A stretch of 49,561 bases of DNA, taken from contig CAZJVD010000020.1 of the NCBI GenBank assembly GCA_964549505.1, forward strand, positions 1 to 49,561, given 5' to 3'. Position numbers and translations under genes: made by a program. The DNA is from CAZJVD01 sp964549505 (GTDB lineage: Bacteria > Bdellovibrionota > UBA1018 > CAZJVD01). Below, piece by piece: positions 15,552 through 24,286 of the stretch (its first letter is position 1; each line of letters starts with the position of its first letter). The notes under the pieces are model-generated. The model saw only the letters and a program-made list of their open reading frames with translations, searched no databases and was not told the DNA's origin.

Positions 15552-17864
15552 CTATGTTTTCGCGAGCGCGGCTCGAGCTTCTTTGAGTTTTCGTCGGATC
15601 TGCACTTCCATGGTGGTGATCGCGGCCATGTTGACGATGTCATTCACATCACAACCACGCTGAAGGACCGAAACCGGTTTCCTCATTCCGACGAGCACGG
15701 GACCGATCGCCTCGGCCCCACCAATCCGTGACAGAAGCTTATAAGCCGTATTGGCCGAATTGAGATCTGGAAAAATAATAACATTCGCGTTTCCTGGAAC
15801 TTGATTGAAGGGATAAGCCTCGGCGCTGATCTCTGGCACCACAGCCGTATCGAGCTGCATTTCCCCATCGATGATGAGCTCGGGTCTTTTCTCCCGAATA
15901 ATCGCAACGGCCTCAGCTACTTTTTCGGCGGCCGGATGTTCGTTCGAACCAAAGTTCGAAAAACTCACCATCGCGACTTTTGGTTCGCTGTCCATGAAAC
16001 TCTTTGCCATGGCTGCGGTCTGGATCGCAATGCTCGCCAGGTGCTCTGCCGTGGGATCAATATTGACGGTCGTATCGGAAAAGAGCATCACGCCACGTTT
16101 TGTGATCATGATGTACACGCCCGCAAGCCGAGCGTTGTTCTTCGCACCGATACAGTGAAGCGCAGGTCGAATCGTCGACGGATAACTCTGCGAAACGCCA
16201 CTCACGAGACCGTCAGCGTGCCCAAGTTCCACCATCATCGAACCAAAATAGTTTGTGAGACGCATGAGATCGCGTGCCGTCGACAGCGTCATGCCCTTAC
16301 GCTGGCGCCTTTCGAACAGCCCATTCGAAAACTCTTCAAAAAGTTCAGACTTGCTCGGGCGAATCACGCGGACGCCATCGAGACCTTTCTCGAGATTTTT
16401 TTCCTGCATCACCGACTTGATCCGCTCGACATCTCCGAGCAACACAGGTTCAGCAATACCTTCCTGGCGAATCAGTGTTGCTGCCTTCAGTATTTTCTCG
16501 TTCTCGCCTTCCGGGAAGACAAGCGTGACCTTGGAGAGACCGTCTTTTTCGCCAAAACGACGCACGCGGTTTTTAATCCCGCGCATGACGGTGTACGTAG
16601 AACCGAGAAGAGCTTCGAGACGTTCGCGATAGCGTGGAAGATCCACCTGAATCCGAGCGACGCCTGACTTCATCGAAGCCTCGGCAACAGCGCTCGCCAC
16701 CCAAATCAACGCCCGCCGATCGAACGGAGTTGGGATCAGGTAATCGCGGCCGTACTTGAACTCTTGCCCACCGTAGGCGCGTGAAACACTCTCGGGAACA
16801 TCGACTTTTGCGAGTGCCGCGAGCGCTTTCACTGCCGCCATTTTCATCTCTTCATTGATGGAACGCGCCCCTGTATCGAGCGCGCCGCGGAAAATATACG
16901 GGAAACCCAAAACGTTGTTCACTTGGTTCGGATAGTCCGATCGACCGGTAGCCATGATCGCATCGGGCCTCACTTCGAGAACCTGTTCGGGTAAGATTTC
17001 GGGATCTGGATTGGCCATCGCGAAAACAATCGGCTCGCGCGCCATGGTTTTCACCATCGCTTGTGTAACAGCACCTTTGACGGAAACACCGATGAAAGCG
17101 TCCGCGCCGTTCAAGGCTTCAGCAAGCGTGCGATGTTTCGTATCGCGCGCAAAGCGCTCTTTGTAGGGATTCATTCCCTCAGCACGGCCCTTGTAGATCA
17201 CGCCTTTCGAGTCGCACATGATGATGTTGTCGAGTTTCACGCCGAGTTTGAGATAGAGATCCGCGCATGCGATCGCAGCGGCTCCGCCACCCGAAAAAAC
17301 GACTTTTACTTTACCAATATCTTTCTTGCTGATCTCGACGGCGTTGAGGAAAGCAGCTCCACTGATAACGGCCGTTCCATGTTGGTCGTCGTGAAAAACT
17401 GGAATTTTGAGGCGCTTCTTGAGCTCCTCTTCGATAAAAAAACACTCAGGCGCCTTAATGTCTTCGAGATTGATGCCGCCAAACGTGGGCTCCAGCATTT
17501 CGCAAGCCTTGACGACGTCATTCGGGTCCTGGGCGTTGAGCTCAATGTCAAAAACATCGATGTCAGCAAACTTTTTAAAGAGAATCCCTTTGCCTTCCAT
17601 CACGGGCTTCGCGGCGTGCGGGCCGATGTTTCCCAGACCCAAAACAGCTGTCCCGTTTGTAACGACAGCCACCAGGTTGCCCTTAGTCGTGTACTCGTAA
17701 ACGAGATCGTCCTTTTCGGCGATCATCCGGCAGGGTTCGGCGACTCCCGGCGAGTACGCGAGGGATAGATCCTGCTGGCTGGAGACGGACTTGGTTGGGA
17801 CAACCTCGATTTTTCCTTTGCGCCCCATCGAGTGGTATTTCAGGGCTTCTTCATGGAGTGACAT
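15552..17864 (-). CDS. maeB: NADP-dependent malic enzyme fused to phosphotransacetylase domain
   Basis: A 770-residue protein. The N-terminal ~410 residues are malic enzyme, decarboxylating malate to pyruvate with NADP: SLAYSPGVAEPC, GTAVLGLGNIGPHAAKPVMEGK, FHDDQHGTAVI with the metal ligands, and the Rossmann stretch VVFSGGGAAAIACADLY. The C-terminal ~330 residues are a phosphate acetyl/butyryl transferase domain (LVSGVSQSYPSTIRPALHCIG, FPDLNSANTAYKLLSRIGGA, GPVLVGMRKPV), which in E. coli MaeB is regulatory (acetyl-CoA) rather than catalytic. The enzyme supplies NADPH and pyruvate at the TCA-gluconeogenesis junction. Confidence 0.96.
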   Translation of the reverse strand: MSLHEEALKYHSMGRKGKIEVVPTKSVSSQQDLSLAYSPGVAEPCRMIAEKDDLVYEYTTKGNLVAVVTNGTAVLGLGNIGPHAAKPVMEGKGILFKKFADIDVFDIELNAQDPNDVVKACEMLEPTFGGINLEDIKAPECFFIEEELKKRLKIPVFHDDQHGTAVISGAAFLNAVEISKKDIGKVKVVFSGGGAAAIACADLYLKLGVKLDNIIMCDSKGVIYKGRAEGMNPYKERFARDTKHRTLAEALNGADAFIGVSVKGAVTQAMVKTMAREPIVFAMANPDPEILPEQVLEVRPDAIMATGRSDYPNQVNNVLGFPYIFRGALDTGARSINEEMKMAAVKALAALAKVDVPESVSRAYGGQEFKYGRDYLIPTPFDRRALIWVASAVAEASMKSGVARIQVDLPRYRERLEALLGSTYTVMRGIKNRVRRFGEKDGLSKVTLVFPEGENEKILKAATLIRQEGIAEPVLLGDVERIKSVMQEKNLEKGLDGVRVIRPSKSELFEEFSNGLFERRQRKGMTLSTARDLMRLTNYFGSMMVELGHADGLVSGVSQSYPSTIRPALHCIGAKNNARLAGVYIMITKRGVMLFSDTTVNIDPTAEHLASIAIQTAAMAKSFMDSEPKVAMVSFSNFGSNEHPAAEKVAEAVAIIREKRPELIIDGEMQLDTAVVPEISAEAYPFNQVPGNANVIIFPDLNSANTAYKLLSRIGGAEAIGPVLVGMRKPVSVLQRGCDVNDIVNMAAITTMEVQIRRKLKEARAALAKT

Positions 17865-17973
17865 TGAAACCCATCTTAGGGCATCTTCGCGGACTCCGGT
17901 ACCCCCTTTGAATTCAATAGTTTCTGCCCTTAATCAAACAACCTAACGCGACGTTTCCTTTTTAAAAACGCCA

Positions 17974-17982
17974 TGCTATGAC
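17974..17982 (+). promoter_or_regulatory. Extended -10 element (TGCTATGAC)
   Basis: TGCTATGAC has the extended -10 form TGnTAT and ends 7 bases before an in-frame ATG at 17990. The core overlaps a short inverted repeat ATGAC-gcat-GTCAT (17978-17991). No convincing -35 is present, as is common for extended -10 promoters. Confidence 0.4.
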
Positions 17983-18046
17983 GCATGTCATGAGGATGGG
18001 CATGCTTAGAGGTAGTAGTGGCACGGCGCGAGCAGTCTCGCACCCC

Positions 18047-19327
18047 ATGAAAACGAAACTCGTTCAGTTTTTGGGCGCCGTCCTTTGTCTCGCTACGTTT
18101 TTCACGACACTTTTTGGCAGCACACCTCACGCTCAGGCCGATCTCACGGGATCGTTTTTGACGCTGAGACATCAACCCGCAAAAAGCTTTCGCCTGGCTC
18201 CCGAGTTTCGTTATTACGCTTCACGCATCAACTACGATCGAAACTCGGACCGTATTGATCCAGCGCTTCTCGATCGCATCACTGTCATGACGGGATCACT
18301 ACCCGTCGCTTATGGAATCTCGAACGCCGTGACATTGTTCGGCGAAGCCCGTTACATCCATGTCGATCTGGAAACCACACTCGGAACAGCAACGCGTTTC
18401 GGATTTTCAGATCAGAACGTCGGTATGAATCTCAGACTCATCCGTTCGACAACCGGCATGGAAGCTTTTTTCCAGGTAGAGACCGACGTTCCGGCGTATT
18501 CGCCAGCGGACGATCAGAACTTTGATGTCGTACTGGGCGACGGCACGACCCATGTCACGGGTAGCGGATTTTTTAGAGCTCCTTTGATTGCTTCAGAGAC
18601 TCGTACTCTTGACCTCAATATGGGTGCCGGTTTCATGTGGCGCTCCAATGACTATGACCCAGCGGTTCGCTGGTCGACCGAGCTTCGTTACGACGCTTAT
18701 CCGACAGGCATTGTTTTCGCGGGTCGCATCGGCGGTTTGCATTCGCTGACAGACGAAACACTGTCGGGCGCCGGCAATCCTTGTAAAGTCGATCCGCGCG
18801 CCGGCGGCAGCTGTCTCTTCCTGGCTCAGCATCCGTCGCTGGTCAGTGCCGAAGGTCGGCTTGGCTATCGCTTTCAGCCAAGACTTTCGGTCCTTGGGTT
18901 CACATCGACATCGCTTTGGGGAAAAGAAGCCCCCAACGGATTTTCAGTCGGAGTCGCGCTTGAGTTTGCAACCTTTGGCAGTTCGGATGACCCAAAAGAA
19001 ACCGAACCGACCGCCGATCCGGCCTCGCGCGAGCGCGAGTATGGTCAAGGCAATAAGGGTTTCGTGGCTTACACATTTGAAGCTCGGGTCGTCCGTACCA
19101 ACGACCAGTATCACTTACTGAAAATCGACAAAGGTACCACCGACGGCGTCGCAGTCGGCGATGTCCTCGACGTATTCTCGGTAACGAAAACTGGCGATGT
19201 CAAAGAAGCAGTGGCCCGCGGTCGAGTCACGAGCGTGCGTTCATCAGAAGCAGCTATCAAGATCGTCGAGTATTTCCGCGAAGTCTGGATCGAAGAAGGC
19301 TTCGTCGTCAAAAAACCGCTTCAGTAG
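18047..19327 (+). CDS. Exported outer-membrane-type protein with a C-terminal FlgT-like domain
   Basis: A 426-residue protein: signal peptide MKTKLVQFLGAVLCLATFF...AQA, then about 290 residues of alternating amphipathic strands with many Tyr, Phe and Arg (LAPEFRYYASRINYDRN, VTLFGEARYIHVDLE, ELRYDAYPTGIVFAGRIGG), as expected of a beta barrel. The last ~100 residues (KGTTDGVAVGDVLDVF, ARGRVTSVRSSEAAIKI) resemble the SH3-like C-terminal domain of FlgT and related envelope proteins. No Shine-Dalgarno sequence precedes ATG 18047. ATG 17990, placed one base after the start predicted from the TGCTATGAC element, would add 19 residues and is a real alternative. Confidence 0.72.
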   Translation: MKTKLVQFLGAVLCLATFFTTLFGSTPHAQADLTGSFLTLRHQPAKSFRLAPEFRYYASRINYDRNSDRIDPALLDRITVMTGSLPVAYGISNAVTLFGEARYIHVDLETTLGTATRFGFSDQNVGMNLRLIRSTTGMEAFFQVETDVPAYSPADDQNFDVVLGDGTTHVTGSGFFRAPLIASETRTLDLNMGAGFMWRSNDYDPAVRWSTELRYDAYPTGIVFAGRIGGLHSLTDETLSGAGNPCKVDPRAGGSCLFLAQHPSLVSAEGRLGYRFQPRLSVLGFTSTSLWGKEAPNGFSVGVALEFATFGSSDDPKETEPTADPASREREYGQGNKGFVAYTFEARVVRTNDQYHLLKIDKGTTDGVAVGDVLDVFSVTKTGDVKEAVARGRVTSVRSSEAAIKIVEYFREVWIEEGFVVKKPLQ

Positions 19328-19423
19328 TATGAAACGGATTGTTCCGATCGCGCCAGGTAGTCGCGAACACGGCCTCGCCAAAAAGTCAAAGCATCAGGTC
19401 CAAAAAACGAGTACACTACTCGT

Positions 19424-20188
19424 ATGCAGCTAAGACCCGTTTTCGTAATGCTGTGGATGAGTTTGGGCCTTTCGCTGGCGGCGTTTCATGCGCCATCGGC
19501 TTCGGCCAACCGTTTCGCAAATCGCTTCGCAGAGTTCAAACTCCCGTCCAATTGGGACTGCAGTCTCGAGGGCGCTGAATGGGTTTGCCAAAACAAAGAC
19601 GCAAACAAGCGTCGCGATGCGATCATTATCCTCGCCGCGAAGCTTCGGGGCGACCAGGACTCTCTCGAGCAGTATCTCACGTATCTGAAGCAGGCGAAGG
19701 CTTATACGAGCATCAAGGGTCAACGTGTTCAGAGCGACGTTAAGTATTCGAAGACGGACAAGATCAACGAACAACCGTGGGTCGATGCGCTTCATCTGGA
19801 GTCCGAGATCCCAGGTTTTTACACGCGCTATCTAGCGACCGTAAAAAACGATATCGGAATCCTCGTCACGTATTCCATCAGTAAAGACAAGTATTCAGAG
19901 TACCTGCCTGAGTTTGATGAGATGGTAAAAACTCTCAAGGTCTTTCGAAGAAGTGGTGGCCTCAATGCCGCTCCAAAAGATTCGAACCTCTTCGACGCGG
20001 CCATGCCGACTCAGCTCGCGCAGGAATCAGTTTTTCCAAGTCTGGGCGGACAAGCACCGACAGCCGGCGCTACTCCACAAAAGAGTCAGGGTGACGACGA
20101 CTTTTTCTTCTATTTAGCGATCGGGATTGTTGCTGCTATCGTCATCGTGATCGTGAAAAAGCGGCGCGGGCCCTCGAATCCGGGCTGA
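19424..20188 (+). CDS. Exported protein with C-terminal membrane anchor
   Basis: A 254-residue protein: signal peptide (MQLRPVFVMLWMSLGLSLAA...ASA), a globular part of about 150 residues with one Cys pair (WDCSLEGAEWVC), a Pro/Ser/Gln-rich linker, and a C-terminal transmembrane helix FFFYLAIGIVAAIVIVIV followed by KKRRG. The globular part does not match a family I know. TACACT ends exactly 6 bases before the ATG and no Shine-Dalgarno sequence is seen; ACGAGT/ACTCGT around it make a small hairpin. Its end overlaps the M16 gene by 47 bp. Confidence 0.75.
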   Translation: MQLRPVFVMLWMSLGLSLAAFHAPSASANRFANRFAEFKLPSNWDCSLEGAEWVCQNKDANKRRDAIIILAAKLRGDQDSLEQYLTYLKQAKAYTSIKGQRVQSDVKYSKTDKINEQPWVDALHLESEIPGFYTRYLATVKNDIGILVTYSISKDKYSEYLPEFDEMVKTLKVFRRSGGLNAAPKDSNLFDAAMPTQLAQESVFPSLGGQAPTAGATPQKSQGDDDFFFYLAIGIVAAIVIVIVKKRRGPSNPG

Positions 20189-21434
20189 CGACCATCACCG
20201 CGGACTGCGAAAAGTCGGCAAGCTTTAGCTTTCGCGCGACTCTGCGAATTTCCTGAGGTGTGAGTTCATCGATCATGTCGCAGACCTCTTCAGGTGAAAG
20301 ATAATGACTGTAGAACACCTCGTTCCGTCCGATACTCAGCATGCGCGACTCGAGATCATCGGCTGTTAATAAGATATTTCCTTTGAGATTAGTCTTCACA
20401 GCGTCAAGCATGTCTTCCGTCATCAGCTCTTGCGTCGTACGCGCAAGGGATTGCGCGATGATACTCAGACAGACATTGACCTGACTCGGGTTCGTCGCCG
20501 CGTAGACTGTGAACACACCTAGCTCCGTGAACGGGAAAAAATACGTGTACACGCTGTACGCAAGGCCACTCTTTTCACGAACGTCCTGGAAAAGAACCGA
20601 ACTCATTCCGCTGCCGAGATAGACATTGAGCAACCCTGCAGCCAATCGCTCACGTGTCGAGAGTTTCGGCGACTGAAAGCCCACCACCATATGAGCCTGC
20701 TCTGAGTTCTGAATCGCCCACCACCGTCCAGCACGAAATACCGAGTTGGAGTGAGGTGGGGCTTTACGACCTTTGCGGCGTCGTGAGACCGGGATCAACG
20801 ACCGCAGCCGCGCGACGAGCGTCTCGTGCTTCACGTTCCCTGCAACCGATACGACCCATTGATCGGGCGAATAGTAGCGATGCGTGGCCTCGATAAGATT
20901 GCGACGTTTGATGCGCTTGAGCGTCTGAGCTGTTCCCAAGATTCGCGTACCAAGACCACGACGCCCGAACGCGCGCTCAAAAAAAGCATCGAAAACGAGT
21001 TCCTCCGGATTTTCTTCGGTAGCTGCGATTTCTTGCAGGATCACTTTGCGTTCGCGATCGATTTCGGCTGGAGGAAAAGTTGAGTAGAGCAAGATATCGC
21101 AAAGGACGTCAGCACCACGCGCGAGATCAGTCTTGAGTCCCGTCACGTGATAACAAGTGTACTCGCGTTCGGTGAACGCGTTGATCTCGCCGCCTGTCGA
21201 CTCGATCTCGCGTACAATCGCTTCAGCCGAACGGCCCTTTGTCCCCTTAAAGAACATATGTTCCAGGAAATGAGCGAGGCCAGCAAGACGATCGGGCTCC
21301 CCCTTCGATCCGAAACGAAAGAGAACGCCGAGAGCGTAGCCATTCTTGTTCGGGTGACGTTCCGAGACCACGACAAGGCCATTTCGAAATCGTGTTTTTT
21401 TAAACCGCCCTTTGGATCGTTTGCTTCGCGCCAT
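20142..21434 (-). CDS. M16-family zinc peptidase
   Basis: A 430-residue peptidase with the inverted zinc motif HXXEH as HFLEH (55-59), the downstream Glu ligand region ERKVILQEIAATEENPEE, and the substrate-pocket YSPDQWVVSVAGNV. The C-terminal half has the second pitrilysin lobe with SGMSSVLFQDVREKSGLAYSV. No signal peptide is visible, so it is cytoplasmic, like the processing-peptidase-like proteins PepR/YmxG often found next to pnp; here pnp is 3 kb away. No Shine-Dalgarno site precedes the ATG. It is divergent from the sigma factor. Confidence 0.92.
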   Translation of the reverse strand: MARSKRSKGRFKKTRFRNGLVVVSERHPNKNGYALGVLFRFGSKGEPDRLAGLAHFLEHMFFKGTKGRSAEAIVREIESTGGEINAFTEREYTCYHVTGLKTDLARGADVLCDILLYSTFPPAEIDRERKVILQEIAATEENPEELVFDAFFERAFGRRGLGTRILGTAQTLKRIKRRNLIEATHRYYSPDQWVVSVAGNVKHETLVARLRSLIPVSRRRKGRKAPPHSNSVFRAGRWWAIQNSEQAHMVVGFQSPKLSTRERLAAGLLNVYLGSGMSSVLFQDVREKSGLAYSVYTYFFPFTELGVFTVYAATNPSQVNVCLSIIAQSLARTTQELMTEDMLDAVKTNLKGNILLTADDLESRMLSIGRNEVFYSHYLSPEEVCDMIDELTPQEIRRVARKLKLADFSQSAVMVVSPDSRARAAFSRSR

Positions 21435-21452
21435 CTGTACTAGTCAATATCA

Positions 21453-21481
21453 TTGCCGCGCTGAACGCTTTCGTCTAAAAC
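21453..21481 (+). promoter_or_regulatory. Predicted promoter of the RpoH-like sigma gene
   Basis: TTGCCG (21453-21458), 17 bases, TAAAAC (21476-21481). Each hexamer matches four of six consensus positions. A start near 21488 is 5 bases before the GTG at 21493. Confidence 0.4.
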
Positions 21482-21492
21482 TTTCTTCGCCC

Positions 21493-22455
21493 GTGAAAAC
21501 AAAAAAACCCTCTTCCAAATCTGCTGACGCTGGCAAGTCGGGTCCTGGCTCAAGTCAGGGGCTCGTACCCGCCGTGGCATCCAAGGCAGGTGCACTGACG
21601 CCGTCTGACCCCTTGCGCGTCTACCTCGCCGAGATGCGCAAGATCCCGATGCTGGAGCCTGAGGAGGAACTTCGGCTCGCTCGCAAACTGCGCGATGACG
21701 GTGATCTGAACGCCGCCCGAAGACTGGTAACGGCCAACTTACGCTTGGTCGTAAAAATAGCGATGGAGTATCGAAGCGTTTACGCCAACACATTGGACCT
21801 CATTCAGGAAGGCAACGTCGGCTTGATGAAAGCCGTCTCAAAGTACGATCCCGATAAGGGAGCCAAGCTCAGCTACTACGCGTCGTGGTGGATCAGGTCT
21901 TATATTCTTAAATATATCTTAGATAACTTCCGACTCGTACGACTGGGGACAACACAGGCGCAGAAGAAACTTTTCTATCAATTGATGCGCGAAAAACAGC
22001 GCTTGGAAAATCTTGGACAGCATCCCGGAGCCAAGCTCTTGGCTGACAAGCTTGAGGTCCGCGAGAAAGATGTCGTCGAGATGGAACAGCGTCTTTCGCG
22101 TTCCGGTGCCGAACGATCGCTCGACGAGCCCATGACCGATGAGTCGGGCGGAGCGAAACGGACACAAATGGACTTTCTCGTCGATCGGGCCGAAAGTCCG
22201 GACGAAGCACTCGCGCGGAACCAGCTACTGTCGATGATGGAAGAAGTTTTGCCGGCATTTGAAAAGACCCTGAACGAAAAGGAACAGAGAATTTTGCGTT
22301 CTAGGATCCTTGCCGAGGACCCAAAAACACTCCAAGAGGTGGCTGATCTTTACGGTCTGACTCGCGAACGGGTCCGGCAGATTGAACTCAAAATCGTCGT
22401 CAAGCTGCGTGAGTTTCTGACGATGTCGTTTGGAAAAGACGGAGCGCCGGCTTAG
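21493..22455 (+). CDS. rpoH: RNA polymerase sigma factor, RpoH (sigma-32) type
   Basis: A 320-residue group 3/sigma-32-like factor. After a Lys/Ser-rich N-terminus it shows region 1.2 (DPLRVYLAEMRKIPMLEPEE), region 2 with LIQEGNVGLMKAV and YASWWIRSYILKYI, the RpoH box-like TTQAQKKLFYQL, and region 4 with the helix-turn-helix LQEVADLYGLTRERVRQIE. This arrangement fits heat-shock sigma, which directs transcription of chaperone and protease genes. The start is GTG at 21493: the longer frame from 21412 encodes residues unlike any sigma and overlaps M16. No Shine-Dalgarno sequence is present. Its last 4 bp overlap the opposite gene. Confidence 0.88.
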   Translation: MKTKKPSSKSADAGKSGPGSSQGLVPAVASKAGALTPSDPLRVYLAEMRKIPMLEPEEELRLARKLRDDGDLNAARRLVTANLRLVVKIAMEYRSVYANTLDLIQEGNVGLMKAVSKYDPDKGAKLSYYASWWIRSYILKYILDNFRLVRLGTTQAQKKLFYQLMREKQRLENLGQHPGAKLLADKLEVREKDVVEMEQRLSRSGAERSLDEPMTDESGGAKRTQMDFLVDRAESPDEALARNQLLSMMEEVLPAFEKTLNEKEQRILRSRILAEDPKTLQEVADLYGLTRERVRQIELKIVVKLREFLTMSFGKDGAPA

Positions 22456-22997
22456 GGGCCTGCGGGTGGGGCCTTGGGGGTCCCAAACACCAACGTTATC
22501 TCAGAGACCCTTCCGTTTCCATACGTCGCCGTGATCTTCGCATCGATCAGTCTCTTGCCCGCCCTCCTTTGAAACTCGATCTCCTGCCAAGCAGCCGTGA
22601 AGGCATTTTGCAAGAACGATACGGAGACCTGAAGCTCCGCGACGTTCTCAAACCGATCACGATCGTGCAGCGTGTGCGTGAGCTGGGCTCCTAGGATTTT
22701 GAAAGGCGTTTCCAAGGTCTTATGAAAATCTGTGATTTTGAGTCCGGCTTCTTCGAGAAGACCCTTTAAGCCGTCATGGAGAAGCTTCATGGATGGCCCT
22801 AGCACAGCTGTTTCGATCGAAACGGTCCGAGCTTGTGGAGACAGTCCAGTGGCGCACGCTTCCGGCCCATCAAGCGGCGGAGGTGTCGCATGACTCATCC
22901 CTCCGCCGATACCGAACCATAGGACAAGCGCCGCAGATAGCGGAAGAGCGCCAAACTTCCTAAATTTTCTAAATTTTTTTTTGCGAAATTTTTTCAT
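22452..22997 (-). CDS. Small exported protein of unknown function
   Basis: A 181-residue protein with an unusual basic n-region, MKKFRKKKFRKFRKF, built from repeated FRK units, then a hydrophobic core and a likely cleavage after GGGMSHA. The mature part has one Cys and no recognised family; LKGLLEEAGLKITDFHK suggests helices. AGAGGGG sits 5 bases upstream of ATG 22997, a strong ribosome binding site. It faces the sigma factor tail to tail. Confidence 0.7.
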   Translation of the reverse strand: MKKFRKKKFRKFRKFGALPLSAALVLWFGIGGGMSHATPPPLDGPEACATGLSPQARTVSIETAVLGPSMKLLHDGLKGLLEEAGLKITDFHKTLETPFKILGAQLTHTLHDRDRFENVAELQVSVSFLQNAFTAAWQEIEFQRRAGKRLIDAKITATYGNGRVSEITLVFGTPKAPPAGP

Positions 22998-23086
22998 ACG
23001 GACCCCTCTCCGAAACCCATATAGGCCCGTCCTGGCTACCGAAACCAAGGGTCAAACGTCCGCATGAAACGGTTAACGCAAAGCAG

Positions 23087-23114
23087 CTTGTGCCGGCACA
23101 AGTGCGGTCGCATG
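23087..23114. repeat. Palindromic repeat, copy 1
   Basis: CTTGTGCCGGCACAAG (23087-23102) is a perfect 16-bp palindrome, followed by TGC, four bases and GCATG. The same arrangement recurs 88 bp downstream. Confidence 0.75.
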
Positions 23115-23174
23115 AGCCCACAGCCGCTAACCTAGCGCCACCGTGGGGTTCGTGGGGTCATTGACGCACCATTA

Positions 23175-23202
23175 CTTGTTCCGGCACAAGTGCCAAAGCA
23201 TG
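23175..23202. repeat. Palindromic repeat, copy 2
   Basis: CTTGTTCCGGCACAAG (one mismatch from copy 1), followed by TGC, four bases and GCATG, gives 24 conserved positions over 28 bp once the variable four bases are set aside. Looks like a repeated operator site. Confidence 0.75.
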
Positions 23203-23286
23203 CCCAGCGACCCCCGATCGTTCGCATCCAAGCTCCATCTCACCCCCGTCTTCTCAAGAAGGCTTGATCCTATCGCTCAGACTTTG

Positions 23287-23322
23287 CGGACATTTCCTTT
23301 TTATTACTCACCGGACATTTCC
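23287..23322. repeat. Direct repeat CGGACATTTCC, two copies
   Basis: CGGACATTTCC occurs at 23287-23297 and 23312-23322, each followed by a T-rich stretch (ctttttatt; ccttaaaac). The copies are 25 bp apart and lie 30-65 bp upstream of the TTGACA at 23351, a usual place for activator sites. Confidence 0.65.
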
Positions 23323-23350
23323 CTTAAAACTGACAAACCACCCGACCAAA

Positions 23351-23377
23351 TTGACATATTGAGTCATCGACTATAAA
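23351..23377 (+). promoter_or_regulatory. Predicted promoter of the HEXXH protein gene
   Basis: A perfect TTGACA (23351-23356) and TATAAA (23372-23377) with a short 15-base spacer. Transcription would begin near 23384, two bases before the GTG start. The short spacer suggests help from an activator. Confidence 0.55.
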
Positions 23378-23385
23378 CACACTCT

Positions 23386-24183
23386 GTGTCATCGCTTTCG
23401 ATCGTCATCGTCGCGCTCTTCGTAGCAGCAACTCCCTCGTCACCAACATCATCAGCATGGGCGGAGGGGGACCTTCCGGTCCATCCCGTCGCGAACCCAA
23501 AGGCGCTCTTGAAATCACGCGCAACCTTCGAAGTGTTCACAAAGTACTGGCGGTATGTGTGCGCCTTAGACGACGTCGGTGCCGCTGAGACCGATGAACT
23601 CCTTGATTCGATGAAGCGAAACATTCCGGCGACGGTGTTTGAGGGATTGAAAACACTCGAAACGGTCAATCGGCCTCTCACTTACGCAAGCCTCAGAAAC
23701 CATGGCGTCCGACCGCTGGAGTTTAACTGTAACGACGGAAAGAAAAACTCGACAGTCGGACACGCATACTTTCACGCTCACGGAGCTGCCGACGGCGCTG
23801 ACCGGATTGGTTTTAACCACTCAAGCGACGATTTCCGGACCTTCACCAAGACGGTTGAAATCTGGGTACAGGCGAACATTTTTCATGAATTTCTACATGC
23901 GATCCGTGCGGACAACCAATCGTATTCGGGTCACCAGCACCTCGATGGACGAGCCCTCGAATTTGACGTGATTTATGCCTGCTCGGCGCAGGCTTTCCCT
24001 GGCATTATGCAGTTCCTCGATCGGAACGATCAGCTCCGCGACAACACACGAGATGCGTGCGAAACCTGCGTTCGCGCTCGCCGGAGAAAGTTTGAATGGT
24101 CCTGGAATCCGCCGGTGTACCTCTCGAACGCACCCGAAGTGCTCGCTCAGGCAGCACAAATCTGCGAGGGTATCTTACGGTAG
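23386..24183 (+). CDS. Exported putative zinc metallopeptidase (HEXXH)
   Basis: A 265-residue protein with a signal peptide (hydrophobic 5-15, likely cleavage after SSAWA near 26). NIFHEFLHAIRADN carries HEXXH at 167-171. Candidate third ligands are His183 or His185 (SGHQHLDG) and Glu192 (RALEFD); the Glu lies 21 residues after the motif, compatible with a gluzincin, and no metzincin Gly/His pattern is present. Six cysteines (59, 115, 199, 225, 228, 260) fit disulfides in an extracytoplasmic enzyme. The start is GTG 23386, with no Shine-Dalgarno and a -10 ending 8 bases before it. I cannot place it in a named peptidase family. Confidence 0.75.
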   Translation: MSSLSIVIVALFVAATPSSPTSSAWAEGDLPVHPVANPKALLKSRATFEVFTKYWRYVCALDDVGAAETDELLDSMKRNIPATVFEGLKTLETVNRPLTYASLRNHGVRPLEFNCNDGKKNSTVGHAYFHAHGAADGADRIGFNHSSDDFRTFTKTVEIWVQANIFHEFLHAIRADNQSYSGHQHLDGRALEFDVIYACSAQAFPGIMQFLDRNDQLRDNTRDACETCVRARRRKFEWSWNPPVYLSNAPEVLAQAAQICEGILR

Positions 24184-24218
24184 CAAATGACGGGTTCGAC
24201 GGGGGCGGAATATGCGCC

Positions 24219-24247
24219 TTTACACTCCCCCTCCCCCAGTGTTAATA
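24219..24247 (+). promoter_or_regulatory. Predicted promoter of rpsO-pnp
   Basis: TTTACA (24219-24224), 17 bases of C-rich spacer, then TTAATA (24242-24247). The start would be near 24254, leaving a 33-base leader before rpsO, which contains a purine-rich GAAAG stretch near the ATG. Confidence 0.5.
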
Positions 24248-24286
24248 AAGCCTGGAATAAAAAAGTGAAAAAAAGAAAGTAGAAAC

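Larger units (their letters stand above)
22998..23385. promoter_or_regulatory. 388-bp intergenic control region
   Basis: This is the longest gene-free stretch in the window, between the exported 181-residue protein and the HEXXH protein. It holds two 28-bp palindromic repeats, two 11-bp direct repeats and a TTGACA promoter, listed separately. I see no open frame in it that looks coding. Confidence 0.6.

Noticed and set aside
15801..16667. A 288-residue open frame antisense to maeB
   Set aside because: It mirrors the phosphotransacetylase domain and lacks domain-like sequence or a start signal.
21412..21492. ATG 21412 as the sigma factor start
   Set aside because: The extra 27 residues are Cys/Arg/Leu-rich and unlike any sigma, and the frame would overlap the M16 start. 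GTG 21493 fits the promoter better.
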